Shown here in pieces: positions 35,884-46,955 of a DNA stretch of 64,000 bases. Location: the NCBI GenBank assembly GCA_035048815.1, contig JAUCBN010000035.1, positions 6,336,501-6,400,500 on the forward strand, read 5' to 3'. Below the pieces are notes generated by a model that was not told the DNA's origin, made no database searches, and saw nothing but the letters and a program-made list of their open reading frames with translations. How positions within the stretch are numbered: position 1 is the first letter of the stretch; each line of letters opens with the position of its first letter. Position numbers and translations under genes: made by a program. This DNA is from Abelmoschus esculentus. Its lineage: Eukaryota > Streptophyta > Magnoliopsida > Malvales > Malvaceae.

Positions 35884-36551
35884 TGTCACGGACCTAGCCC
35901 TCGCACCCTTAGGTGGCGGGTCTTAGCCTTCACACACCTAGGCGACTAAGCTGTGCGGCACTTGAAAAGGAACACATCCTAGACAAGTCAGCCTTCATCA
36001 TACATCCTTCACTAAGGATCCATCATGCAAGCGTCAGCATCAAGGCCAAATAAGTCTATTCTCATCCACAACACTAATCTTTAAGCCACAACCGAAATCG
36101 TGGGGCATAGCGGATACACCAAGTAGACCTCGACTTTCTTCGTATGAAAAATAAAAGTGGTCTTATTAAATAAAGCGTTGGGATTACAAGAAAGACAAAT
36201 GCACATCATCGTCTAGCGGTAGGGGCCGCCCCGATGATGTGTAGGAATTCACCTATGCCTAGACCCGTGGAGCAGTCCACTCAACTGTCCACCCCTTACA
36301 TATATGCGAATAAAATATTATGGAAATTCCCCGAGTACACGTTCATTTGCTCGAACGGGGGACACTTTTCCATAGCCTAAAGGAAAACTCTTAAAAACAT
36401 AGGAAAACATTAAAACAAGAACTCTGTTCCTAAAACACGAAGACGCTCAAAAGGGGAACACTTATTCATCAACAAGCTTTGAGGTCACACACACGGTTGT
36501 CTCGGACGTAGCTTGCTCGGTTATGGCCGAGGAAAAGAGACGGCCATAAAA
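35884..36551 (-). repeat. 3' LTR of the gag-only element (complete, 668 bp)
   Basis: From TGTCACGG to GGCCATAAAA in plus-strand view; the last six bases differ by one from ATAACA of the other LTR. Bases from 36216 to 36551 match 41131-41466 with scattered differences. Confidence 0.82.
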
Positions 36552-36559
36552 TTCTCCCC

Positions 36560-37543
36560 TACCCAATCTGTCGACATCCTCGTTGACTCAACGAGTCTTA
36601 GCTCTCTCGTCTGGTTGGAGTTCAGCTCCACCTTGGCTCACGATCCTCACCGCACTAAGTGCCCCTTTTTATGGACAAATAGCCACTCGATGCGGACCTT
36701 TACAAAGGAAGCAACTTATAGTCTTTTTGGTAGCACCGTTGTCACTTCCTGTAGTGAGGCTTGCACCCTCTCGCGACCCGTTATTGTCTTGTCGACGCCA
36801 AGTACCCATCCTACTCTGGGACTTGTCTATTCTGGCCCACTTTTGTTGAACATCGTCAACACTACCTTTGTTCTTCCCATTACCACCATTATGTCCATTT
36901 CCATTCCCACGATAGCCGCCACCACTACCTTCATACGGAGTCTTACGCTTAGACGAGTGTCAGCATAATCATTAAGACATTCCGCTGCAGCCATCGCCTC
37001 AGCTACTATTTCCGGTCTCTGCCTTTGAATTTCAGACCTTGCCCACTCTTGTAGGCCTTCTAGAAAGTAGAACATCTTGTCATTCTCGGACATGTCCCTA
37101 ATATCCAACATCAAAGCTTTGAATCCCTCACGAAGTCACGCACCGATGAGGTTTGGCGTAACTCTCTCAGCTTCTTTCGAGTGACATATTAGACATTCTC
37201 AGGAAAGAACGAATCCATCAATTCTTTCTTCAACTCATCCCAGGTTTTGACTGAGCACACACCATCAACAAACTTTGACCGCCACCACAGTTTTGCGTCT
37301 CCTATCAAATATATTGAGGCCATAGCAACTTTGTCCTCTTCAGCCGAGGTATTCATAGCCCAAAAATATTGTTCCATATCAAATAGAAAATTCTCCAGTT
37401 CCTTCGCGTCTTGATTTCCCTCAAATCGTTGGGGCTTTGGGACTCTCGCCCTTATGCTGTTGCTACTGGAAGTTAAATTTCCCATCAAAACTTGTACCAG
37501 GTTAACATGGCACTTGAGTTCTTCCAGTTCAATCTTCCAATCA
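36560..37543 (-). pseudogene. gag: gag pseudogene, main part with zinc knuckle
   Basis: Minus-strand pieces from 37543 down: the retrotransposon gag domain (VPKPQRFEGNQDAKELENFL, MEQYFWAM, AKLWWRSKF, WDELKKELMDSFFPEN), then RDMSENDKMFYFLEGLQEWA (about 37100-37040), a Gly-rich linker, and a CCHC knuckle CFLCKGPHRVAICP near 36670-36715. A stop and a frameshift occur between 37190 and 37110, another shift near 36960, and a stop follows the knuckle. Plus-strand ORFs over 36513-36968 are shadows of this gene. Confidence 0.8.
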
Positions 37544-37548
37544 TCTAT

Positions 37549-40500
37549 TGTAACCCCCTTAGCCCGGCTTAGACGGAACCAATATTAATGGGTCACACGG
37601 GAAATATCGAACCAAACCCGTGAGGGTCCGATCCGATAAACGACCCTGAAAACCGTAATACTTTTTTCTTCTAGATGCACGATTAATCACCTATGTGTAG
37701 TTAACTCAGTAACACAGAGACGGACGCAATTCAACCATTATAAGTCGATCAATTAAACGCATACATGGTTAGGAACCAATATGTAAGGAACTAATTTGCA
37801 TCACCAAATCCACAATCAATCCACCGGATAACAATTAAGTAAGCTTAACACATTCATCATACAATGAGAGATCAAACGAGGTATCTTAGTTAACCGATTT
37901 TACGTTCTAGCATTTATGGACTTAATTGCAAAGTATGCAATATTAGGTATCCCATCCATCTTATATCATTCGATGTATGTTCGGGTTAAAACATGAATCA
38001 TGGTGTCACAACATCTCTTAAATTACTCATAAATCCACTGTATTCGCTTACCAAATTAAATCCTACGTTTCAAGCATTAAAAACTCTCGAATTGCCCTTT
38101 TTAGGCCAGGTGTTTCGAAACAGCCTTGGGGTGTTTCGAAACACATGTGTCTAGTGAACTTTTGGTTCGGACCATGGTTCGAACTATGACCACCTGTTTC
38201 GGAATAACCATAGGGTGTTTCGGAACACCCATGCCTAGTAGCTTTTGGTACCGAACCCTGGTTTGAAGCAGACGTTCAAATATGCATAGGGGTATCGATA
38301 TTTCCCCAGGGTGTTTCGATACCCCCTGTATTCGGGACTGAGGTGAGACGTATTTAGCTCATCTAAACCAATCCGAGTATAACTTTAATAACCTGAAACT
38401 ATATGCAACATTCCTAGGCATCTCCATCATCATAAACACACCTTAAATCATTTGGAAAGATCACAAAGAGACCTATATGCATGCTTCCTAAAGATGACTA
38501 GCAACGTAACAATCATGCTAATACATGCTTCAACAACTCAAACAAGTTCATAGTTCAACAATTAACAATCAAACAATGATGGTCTTAATACAACATGAAT
38601 CAAAGCCTAAGTACACACTCCCCACATAGGTTGTGTTACACATTGCCTTGCCCAATTTATTTGCCAAAAACATACCAAATTCAAAGTGGTCTTCCCCTTG
38701 GTTTCCTTGCCTCGAACGAAGCCCCAAGTACCTTTATTTTTCTGCAAGGATGAAAAGAGAGCTTAAGCAAACATGCTTAGTGAGGTAGCTCCACAAAAAA
38801 TCATCAATGCATCAATTTAAACCATGAAGAAAACATAATTTGCAATACATTATTAAATCATGCATGCTAACATCTCATGCTCATGTTCTTTAAATCTTAT
38901 GCATCCTTGAGTTCACATAATCTTATCAAAACAATTTATAAATGATGCTCAAACCTCTTCTCAATTTCATATATGTATATTGGCTTTCTAGTGACCACTT
39001 AATGTGAACCTTGAGTTCACCGAATACACGGATCCATGAGACATTTGTCTCGTCATGACACGAAGTCACCATTGACATGACATTAAGTCATCATTGGCAC
39101 TACCACGTACGATCGGACACATAGTCACCCTTATTACGTGTAGGCGGCTCTACCACGCACGGTTGGACACAAAGTCACCCTTGTTACGTGTAGGCAATAT
39201 TCTGTATACTTAGTTTTGATTATAGTGTACTTAAGACAATCCTAATGACATGTCATTCGTATTCGAATCTAAAGTTAGTGTCACTAAGCCAATATCATAA
39301 TCAAATGTGCATGATAACTTGTTGCTCACAATGCATGCATAATATGTTCAACAAATGAACCAAAAGCCATGCCCAAAGGCACCATCATGTATAAGGCAAA
39401 TAACCATGTTGTATTCCAAAACATTTTTCATAATTTTCCATAATCATGGATGCTAAATAAGCTATGCATTTCAGCAAGTATCTCTCATGTATGCATCAAT
39501 TCAAAACATGCTCATGCACTTCCATAAATCCCATTGCATTACCAATAAAATACCTTTGTCAAAAATAGCCAAAACTCATATCGGTTCATGAAAAACAATT
39601 ACTTTACTTACTCTTGAACTATGGAAGGTTTTCATACTCTTCCATAGTCCCCAAAAACAGAATGTACCAAACGTGATTCGCTTTAAAATCCGTAACCACT
39701 CACCAACAAGCGAAACGAGCTTTTGCCGCTATCCGATGATCACACCAACGCACCAACAATCAAGCACCTTCTTGTACCTCTTCTACAATATTAAAACAGA
39801 GTATTCTCACATCATAACATGCTCAAACCAACAGTCATATTCGATCACCACTAAACTACCGAAAACTTAGCCGAAAAGACCGTAAATAAAGCCGAAACAC
39901 ATCCGAACAACATCAGCCCAAAACCTAATGAATCTAACATCTAATCCACTTCAATTATAATCCAAAAATACATCCAAACCATCCTTATATCTCCAGCAAC
40001 ATTTAAGCATCTAAAACAGCCCATAAAACAACCGAAAAATACCTTAAAACTACACCGATTGTATTATTCCGGGATTAAATTAATGTGATATCAAATGAAG
40101 ATTCAATTAATCATTTAATTAACATAAAAACACAATTGAATCCATCTAATTCCTGCATTACATGAGATCCAAAAAGATTTCACAAAAACTTCCACAAAAA
40201 CACTAGATCTAACATTAAAAACATAAAATCAAGTTTTTATTCAAAGATTAGCAAGCTAATACTTGGGAATTTCAATAAAGAACCTTAGAAAAGAATAAAA
40301 ATCCAGAAAATTACCTTCAAGATCTATTCACCAAAAATATGTAATTTTCCCCTTCTTGATTCCTTGCAATTTGATGTAGATTTGATGAAATTGATGCTTA
40401 GGTTTTGTAAAGGATGGAAAGATGATGCAAATGATGTAATCTTTGTGGAAAAAGATACAAAAATCAGCAAGGAATTGAAGAGAAAGTGGAGAGAAAATGA

Positions 40501-40978
40501 GAGAAAAAGATGAGAGAAAATAAGAGAAAAAAGTGGTTTTGAGAGAAAATGATTAAAAATCTAATTAAAATAATTAAAAACACATTTTGGTGAATAAATC
40601 ATTATTAAAAATTAGAAATGGGTTTATGGCCCTTTAAGGATTCTAAGTTTAGCTTGTTTTTCAATTTAGTCACTAAAACATGTAATTTTCAAAAATTACA
40701 AAGCAGTCCTCCAATTTTCCAAAAATTACAAATCGGTCACTTATGCATAATTAGGCATAATTAAAAATTATTATAAAATCCAAATTATTTTCTTTTAATT
40801 TGAAACATATTTTTAATATTTTAAACCATATTCTAAAACTATTATTATTTTTTTGTCCTTAATTAAAAATACCCTTATTTTATTTTTTCCGGAATTAATG
40901 AACCGGAGAACCCGATTCGACCCGAATCGAATTCCCTAACTAAGCCTAAACTAATAACCCAAAAAATGGGATGTTACA
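37549..40978 (-). mobile_element. Solo LTR, 3430 bp, inserted in the gag gene, TSD TCTAT
   Basis: Ends are TGTAACCCCC and GATGTTACA in plus-strand view, with identical flanks TCTAT at 37544-37548 and 40979-40983. The TGTAACATCCC start and GGGGGTTACA end on the minus strand fit long Tekay-type gypsy LTRs. There is no coding content. Inside are GTTTCGAAAC/GTTTCGGAAC motif pairs (38108-38320) and a 50-bp duplication (39102-39201). The gag frame reads on across the site if the insertion and one TSD copy are left out. Confidence 0.85.
39102..39201 (+). repeat. 50-bp tandem duplication in the solo LTR
   Basis: Two units starting at 39102 and 39152, each ACCACG(T/C)ACG followed by TTGGACACA-like and GTCACCCTT(A/G)TTACGTGTAGG words. 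Confidence 0.85.
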
Positions 40979-40983
40979 TCTAT

Positions 40984-41130
40984 CGCTTTCTTGCCTTCAT
41001 CACGAATCACCTTTAAGGATTCAGCAAGTTCTTTTTGAGTATGCTCAATCGTACGAACACAGAGTAACGAGATCATTTGAGCTTTCAAGTCAGCAACAGC
41101 AGCTTCTAGCGCCTCCAACCTGACAGCATC
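40984..41130 (-). pseudogene. gag: gag pseudogene, N-terminal coiled-coil part
   Basis: Minus-strand frame with RLEALEAAVADLKAQM and KELAESLKVIRDEGKKA, typical of the helical N-terminus of plant gypsy gag. It has no start codon of its own: the frame runs back into LTR sequence at 41131, showing that the gag start, leader and primer-binding site were deleted. Confidence 0.7.
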
Positions 41131-41466
41131 GGTAGCGGTAGGGGCCGCCCCAATGATGTGTAGGAATTCACCTATGCCTAGACCCATGGAGCAGTCCACT
41201 CAACTGTCCACCCCTACATATATGCGGATAAAACATTATGAAAATGTCCCGAGTACACGTCCATTTGCTCGAACGGGGACACTTTTCCATAGCCTAAAGG
41301 AAAACTCTTAAAAACATGAGAAAACATTAAAACAAGATCTTTGTTCCTAAAATACGAAGACGCTAAAAGGAAACACTTATTCATCAACAAGCTTTGAGGC
41401 CACACACATGGTTGTCTCAGATGCAGCTTGTTCGGTTACAGCCGAGGAAAAGGGACGGCCATAACA
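41131..41466 (-). repeat. 5' LTR of the gag-only element, truncated
   Basis: Matches the outer 336 bases of the complete LTR. The remaining ~330 bases next to gag are deleted. The words CATCG and TAGCGGTA near the break suggest end joining at microhomology. Confidence 0.8.
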
Positions 41467-41471
41467 CCTAC

Positions 41472-43628
41472 CAGTCGACCACCCCGATCTGCCTCTCTGC
41501 CCAGTCTTGGTGTGCACCGTCGCCCATAATCGAAGAGCCGTTTTGCCCTAACCCCTGTCCTTCCATTCTTCTCTTAATTCCATCAAGGCCCTAACACTGG
41601 ATATTACCCAAAATCACGGTCAGCAACCTTGCTTTCTTTAGTTCCAGGGACGGTGAGATTCATTTTTTTATCATTTGGTTAAAATTAATTTGATATTTTT
41701 TGCCCCGTCTGTTTAGCTATTTAATCTCGTGATCTCTTTCTAGGGTTTTTTGAATAGGTTATTTTTGATCAATCACTTAATGTCCATACGGTCCTTTTAT
41801 TCAAGGTTATTCTTTTACCCAGAGGAGTTGACCTGTCTGTTTTCTCCATCCTTATTATAAATTCAGTAAAGAAGCAGGAGGTACTTGTGCAGGTAAAAAA
41901 GTACTGCATTTTCCCAAGTAAATATATGAATCTTGTAATGTCATAGAGATGTAGTAATCTTATTATATTTTTAGATTGTGCTAGAAATTGGTCTTGCAAA
42001 ATGAATTTGGCAACTTTTAGTCCTTAATCTTCTTGCCTTGTGAATGTTTCCATTTGATGCGTCCATCGACTCCTTAATCGTTTTTAAATATTTGTCTATA
42101 TTTCTCGTTACTAATTTGATGCAACTGGTATATTGTTTGGTTATCACTTATCAGTTCATTAGTTTTATGGGTTTTTTTAAAATTTCCTATAATGGCTATA
42201 AGATATTGGAATAGACTGAAACTTGTTGAATTTGCATCTGAAATTGATTGATTGCATCACTGCTCAACATGTGTTCAATTCTTTTCTTCTTCTTGCTGTT
42301 TTCCCCTTTGTTTATAATTTCATTGAGATTTTATTTACTTTGGAAGTTGCATGCTTGAAATTCAAAATTACTAGTATTGGCTGGAATGACAATAGAAATT
42401 TTCATTGAGGGATAGCTTTTGCCTTTTCTAACTGAAGTGCTGGTTGTTTGATAACATCTTTGGTGTTTTAACTAAAATCCACTTTCCCTTTTTCTTGATA
42501 AGAGATTCCTGTCTCTTTACTTTTGTCTGGTCTATATTGTTTGAAACTGCTTTCTTTCGAGAAGACATTTACATTTATTATTAGATCTTTACTTCCTGTA
42601 CTTGATGGCCTCATTGATTTCTCGTGGATGCATAGTTTGTATGTAGAATGTTTGCAGGTCACTGCAGTTTTTGCCAAATTTGTCTGTAGAATGTTTCTCT
42701 TTTTATCTAATCATGGGTTTGGCTTCAAATTTTCAACTAAACTTTTGTTCTTTTATTATATTTCTCTTGGTGACCGAAAGTCCAAAAGCTTAGCAGTATC
42801 CTTACTATAGATTTCCTTTACAAATTGAATATCTTAGACCGGAATAGCTGGGAGAGAGATGTGAACTGATAAATTGACTTTATTTTTTATCGTCTGCCTT
42901 ATTCTTCTTGATAAATAAATCTGGCATTTTACAATATTGTTTTGGCCAACACAAAAGATATTAACGTTTAAAGGTTCGGACTGTTCGTTTATCCTCGTGG
43001 TCCAAGTAAGATTGATTGTTCCTTAAATTAAACAATAAATTGTAGTTTGGTCATAGATGGGATTTATTGTTTGAACCCAAAGAAGAAATGCCTATTGAGC
43101 TTTCATGGTGGGCAAATAATATATAGATGATTTTGGAGAGCTAAGCTTCATTTTGTCTTTTCACGGGAACCAGAGTTCTGTAGCACAAGTAAGAATAACC
43201 CTTTCAAAAGGCTAAAATGATTATGATTGCTTCTATTTCGGAGCTTCTTAACCTGGTTAGTAGATCTCACTCATCTGTATACTATATTTTGATTTTGCTA
43301 TAGTGGTCTTTCCCTACATTCAGTCTAGAACTGACCATTCATGTTTTCTAATGTACTACTACTTACGAGTGTTGGGTATCATATATTATCTAGGTAGGAT
43401 ATGATATAGGTCATTCAAAGCATCTATTATGTAGGTAATTTGTATTTTGTGAACTGATTGTTTGACTGTTTCCTAGCTAACAAACATTTTGCAACCTTCA
43501 TTTAGCAAGAGTCCCTTTATTGGTTGGATTTTATGTTCATTTCCACAGCCACTTCTTGACAATTTTGTTTACTTCTGTCGGAATGTATTTTAGATTTTAT
43601 ATTCATTTTCTCTTGTTTTCACGGGACA
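41472..43628. other. Internal non-coding DNA of the CACTA-like element
   Basis: The first ~200 bases look like a gene leader (pyrimidine-rich, then AGGGACGGTGAGATT resembling an exon/donor junction), and the rest is T-rich like plant introns. This fits captured host-gene sequence, but no protein-coding exon is recognisable before 43629. Confidence 0.4.
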
Positions 43629-43736
43629 AAGGTTGTTTTCAAAACTGTTGGAGTTTTGTTGGATGAAATGTGAGATAAGGGGTTTATGTCACTTAAATAC
43701 AAGGTTATTATTCTTGATGAAGTGCATGAAAGATGC
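43629..43736 (+). pseudogene. Captured DExH-box RNA helicase fragment
   Basis: About 36 codons with one stop give FKTVGVLLDEM, then YKVIILDEVHER, which is helicase motif II (DEVH) with the context typical of plant DExH8-like helicases with CCCH fingers. Upstream and downstream exons are missing, and it lies between CACTA ends, so it is best read as a transduplicated exon, not a gene. Confidence 0.75.
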
Positions 43737-44334
43737 ATCTTTTAGCACACTAAGAGAACTAATGCTATCAGTTTACTAAAATTTTGTATAACTTTTGAGA
43801 TACCATTGTGATTTATGTATATGATATAACTGTTCTTGTATTACTGTTTGTGGTTTCTGAAAAAATAGTTAAGATGTTTGATTGATTATAAATGATATAT
43901 TATTATTTTTATTCTTTTTAAAGAATTGTATTATTATTGGCGATTGTGATTATAAACGTTGCTAAAGATTAGGTTATTTCGGCGTTTGTGATTATAAACG
44001 CCAGTAATGATCTACCAGTCAACGGTGTTTGAAATCACAAATGCTGCTAATAACCTACTCTTTAGCGACGTTTGAAATCACAAATGCCACATAACCTACT
44101 CTTTAGCGGCATTTGAATTTATAAATGTCACTAATAATCTATTCTTTTGCACGTTTGAATTCACAAACGCTACTATTAACCTACTCTTTAGCTATAGGTC
44201 ATAACCTTTAGCGGTGTTCTTTACTTGAAAACGTCACAAACTATTGCAACCTTGGTGCCGATACAGTTTTTAGCGGCGTTATAAAACGTCACTAAAGAAC
44301 TAAAAACATCGCTAAAAATCCATTTTGGTGTAGT

Positions 44335-45700
44335 TAAACAATAACTTAATGTATATAAAAAATATATCTTTCAGATATGCTAAGTAATGCTATGGTAAAA
44401 AATATTTATCATAATTAAATTAAAAAAATAAAATATAATCGTAGTGTTATATGTTATTTTATTTTTTAAATATTAATTTTATCAAATATTTTTATATAAT
44501 TAATTAATCAATTCAACTAATTTAAATGTCACCATTTTTCAACATAATAAGTCCCAAAGGTATGAAGACTTGTTTTGCAGCTGTACCAAAGGAAGGTTTA
44601 GGTTTTTATTTATATACAACTAAAGATCAAAAGTATAACACCCGATCGTCCTAATATACTGATTAATAATATTCTCGTTTGTTACGTGGGCAAAATTTTT
44701 TATTTTTAATCAATTTTTTATAGTCATGGACGGTTCAAAGATTTTGAGACCATATGTAATTTATGTAAATGATTTTTTTAGAAGTAAATAGTCATAACTC
44801 TTCTAGTTTTAAAAATGTGATATTTAGAAGCAATTGTCTTTTTTAGAGGGGTTTTGTATAGTCATTTCTATTGTGTTTATACAGAACCTTATTGGTTCTA
44901 CAAAAACAATAGTAATAAGAATAATAAATAAGATTTTATAATAAATTGTAACATTTAAGAAATAATTATAATGTTTTAACAATTATAATTCATCTTTCTT
45001 AAGAGTATTTTTAAATTTTTTACAATAAATTTTGAGAATGATCTAATGAATATAGTTTATAAAAATTTTAAAACACTTCTCTTTTAAGAGTTCTATACGA
45101 TCGCTTTTACTGTGTATGTCCAAAACTCCGATTATAGAGCGAACAATGTTGTTTTCTAGGTTTTCTCTACATTCCGTTCCAGTTTCTGCACTGAGAGGCA
45201 AGATTGATTGTGGCAGTAATCCAAGGTGGTCAAACATATTTTCCAATAAGCTTTGGTCACTGATACTCGTATATAAACAAAAGGAGACACGATTGAATTA
45301 CGAGGGACAAGTTAATTAATTTTGAAATAAATAAAATTTTAAAAGTAATTAAATGACAAAAATTAAGGGACCTAAAATATATTAAATCATAAAATTAAGG
45401 GTTTAAGACTTGCTTTCATTAATTTTAATTTAAAGGGTCTTAAAAACATATAAACCATATATTTTTGGGAGGAACAAAGACTTAATTACAAAGGTTTTAA
45501 CATTATCAATAGCCTAGAAGTAATTAAACCATTCAGAGTTGAGCAATTATCCCTCCATCCTCCTTTGCTCCGATACAAGCTTATTTAATGAGTTTAGATA
45601 AACTAACGCACACCTTTAAATTATATTGTTCGAATTCCGATCGCCCAGGAGGAATAATACCTTCATCTCTAGGACTATATAACGAGTTTCAAAAATATTA
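44335..45700. other. AT-rich intergenic region with a dispersed repeat
   Basis: Contains repeat copy 44873-45135 (see that entry). Other ORFs are short and unconvincing. Confidence 0.35.
44873..45135 (+). repeat. Dispersed repeat, copy A (pair with 51057-51345)
   Basis: Both copies contain in order an AATAAGAATA(A/G)T block, AACAATTATAA(T/C)TCATCTTTCTT, a GAATTTCGA- or TTTTGAGAA-type block, TCTAAT(G/A)AAT, AAAATTTTA, and an end of (T/C)TATA.G followed by TGTCCAAAAC. Plus orientation in both. Confidence 0.6.
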
Positions 45701-45734
45701 TTTTAAATGTCTTGCTATGGACAAAACATGAACA

Positions 45735-45940
45735 AATCGTCTACCTTTTTTTTCATGCCTCTATTAATATCTCCGCTTTAAATTAGAAGTTTACGTTTTA
45801 AGGTTAAAGGTTGTGAGTAGGGTTTAGAAAATTAAGGGTAAGGTGTATTTTTAGGGTATAGAGTTTAGAATATAAAAAATTTTAAATTTTAAAATTTAAT
45901 TTTTAAAAAAAAATTAACGAAAAGTAGAAGATTTTTACTC
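45735..45940. repeat. MITE-like repeat with telomere-like core, copy 1
   Basis: Shares CTCTATT..TAAATTAGA, GTTTA(C/G)G, AGGGTTTAGA and GTGTATTTTT.GGTATAG with 55220-55556 and, more weakly, 62975-63145. The left edge ATCGTCTACCTTTT and right edge AGTAGAAGATTTTT are roughly inverted. Confidence 0.5.
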
Positions 45941-46193
45941 GGGCAAAACAACTACCTATCTGCATCAGCATTTAATTCCATCATTGGAATTCAAATGTTT
46001 CGAGTTATAATTCTTTGAAAAAACAAAAGAAATCGAACCAGACACTATCTCAATATCAAAAGAAACAAAGATATGTAATTAGCACAAAACTCCAAACATT
46101 CCGATTTCCGACGAAACTGAAACCAACCAACCAACCAAACCTCAAAAAGAAAGAAAGAAAGAACAATCCTAGCCAGGACATTGATGTACTCAT

Positions 46194-46526
46194 TTAGTTC
46201 CTTGTCTTTTTGGTATTCTCTTCGTTAAGAATATCAAGCAACACGGTGCTCTTGCACCGAGGGCACTTGGGATCCACTTCAGACAACATAACATACATGA
46301 GGCATCGAGGGCATCCCACCAGCACCATCGAAATCTCTTCGGGGAGACTCGGGTATTGCACCATTGTCGTCGAATCTTCAGGCTCTGAAGACACACAAGA
46401 GCTCTCCGGGGACATCTCCCGGGATGAAACCGACGTGTTCGGTGACCCGGCTTGTAGGGTTGGCACCCTCGGTGGTGATAAATTCAGCGTCAATTCCAGC
46501 TTAGGACTGTTTGCTCTTCGGCTCAT
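46194..46526 (-). CDS. GIR1-like: GIR1/GIR2-type EAR-motif repressor (GL2-interacting repressor family)
   Basis: A 110-aa single-coding-exon protein starting MSRR. The EAR motif LELTLNLSPP is at about residues 10-19, a Ser/Pro/Thr-rich middle includes SPESSCVSSE, and the C-terminal domain SMVLVGCPRCLMYVMLSEVD with PKCPRCKSTVLLD (two CxxC pairs) is diagnostic of the family. In Arabidopsis, GIR1 and GIR2 bind GLABRA2 and recruit TOPLESS to repress root-hair genes; a similar nuclear co-repressor role is inferred here. A leader intron (about 46549-46641 on the minus strand, GTGAGT...CAG) lies just upstream. Length and both motifs are complete. Two longer frames on the other strand are shadows. 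Confidence 0.92.
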   Translation of the reverse strand: MSRRANSPKLELTLNLSPPRVPTLQAGSPNTSVSSREMSPESSCVSSEPEDSTTMVQYPSLPEEISMVLVGCPRCLMYVMLSEVDPKCPRCKSTVLLDILNEENTKKTRN

Positions 46527-46747
46527 TGTTTAATATATTATATTTCACCTGTTTGATAAAAAAATGGATTAAACAGTCATCTGAAAGGTAGAAGCAAATA
46601 TGAAGAACTGAAAAGTGAAGAGCAAGATGTAAAACTCACCTCTGGGAAATGAATTAGAAGGCTTCAACTATCAAACTCAAGTGTTTGGGAACCGAGAAAA
46701 TAAAAACAGATCAGATTTTTGGTTTCTCCTGCAGATTGATTTTGGCC

Positions 46748-46755
46748 TTTATATA
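46748..46755 (-). promoter_or_regulatory. TATA box of the GIR-like gene
   Basis: TATATAAA on the minus strand, about 220 bases upstream of the ATG. With the leader intron removed the 5' UTR would be about 100 nt. Confidence 0.6.
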
Positions 46756-46955
46756 TCCGAGGGAAGAGAAAGGTAGGCATTTGCTAGTAATTTACAAGCG
46801 GTAGGCATGGAAGGTGAGGAGAAATTAGGGTGGAAAACAAGTTGGAAACTAATAATATTGAAGGTTGAATTCAATAGTGGATAAATTAGAAAGCTTGAAG
46901 ATGCAGTCTTGTTGATAAAATTTAAAATATATTTAAATTTTATCATATTCATGGG

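Larger units (their letters stand above)
35884..41466 (-). mobile_element. Gag-only Ty3-gypsy-type LTR retrotransposon (TR-GAG-like), TSD CCTAC
   Basis: Flanked by a perfect 5-bp duplication, CCTAC (35879-35883 and 41467-41471). LTR sequence begins TGTCACGGACC at 35884, and the partner LTR ends GGCCATAACA at 41466. On the minus strand only a gag region lies between the LTRs, and it runs up to a polypurine stretch (TAGGGGAGAAT) next to the 3' LTR. No protease, RT or integrase is present. The copy is split inside gag by a 3430-bp solo LTR; without it the element is about 2.15 kb. Confidence 0.82.
35323..44334. mobile_element. CACTA-like (En/Spm) element with captured gene fragment, carrying nested insertions
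   Basis: The right end reads outward ...AAATCCATTTTGGTGTAGT, the reverse complement of the plant CACTA terminus ACTACACCAAAATGG. The left end (CTATAGTAAAATTAGCTTTT) aligns to it with mismatches, followed by AGCGG. Both ends have CACTA-type subterminal repeats built on TTTAGCGGCGTTT and its complement (35340-35625 and 43930-44330). No CACTA transposase is seen. Removing the 5.6-kb retrotransposon insertion leaves about 3.4 kb, with a helicase gene fragment at 43629-43736. Flanking 3-bp duplications do not match, so the element is old or the left border is one or two bases off. Confidence 0.6.

Noticed and set aside
36513..36968. 151-codon plus-strand ORF
   Set aside because: Shadow of the minus-strand gag pseudogene, and it starts inside the LTR.
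43161..43200. Helicase motif I remnant (GGGAACCAGAGTTCTGTAGC) in the CACTA element
   Set aside because: Only loosely matches a GEPGCGKSS-coding sequence with a deletion; too weak without alignment to the parent gene.
46190..46533. ORFs on the plus strand and in another minus frame over the GIR-like gene
   Set aside because: Shadows; only the MSRR frame has the EAR motif and the paired CxxC domain.
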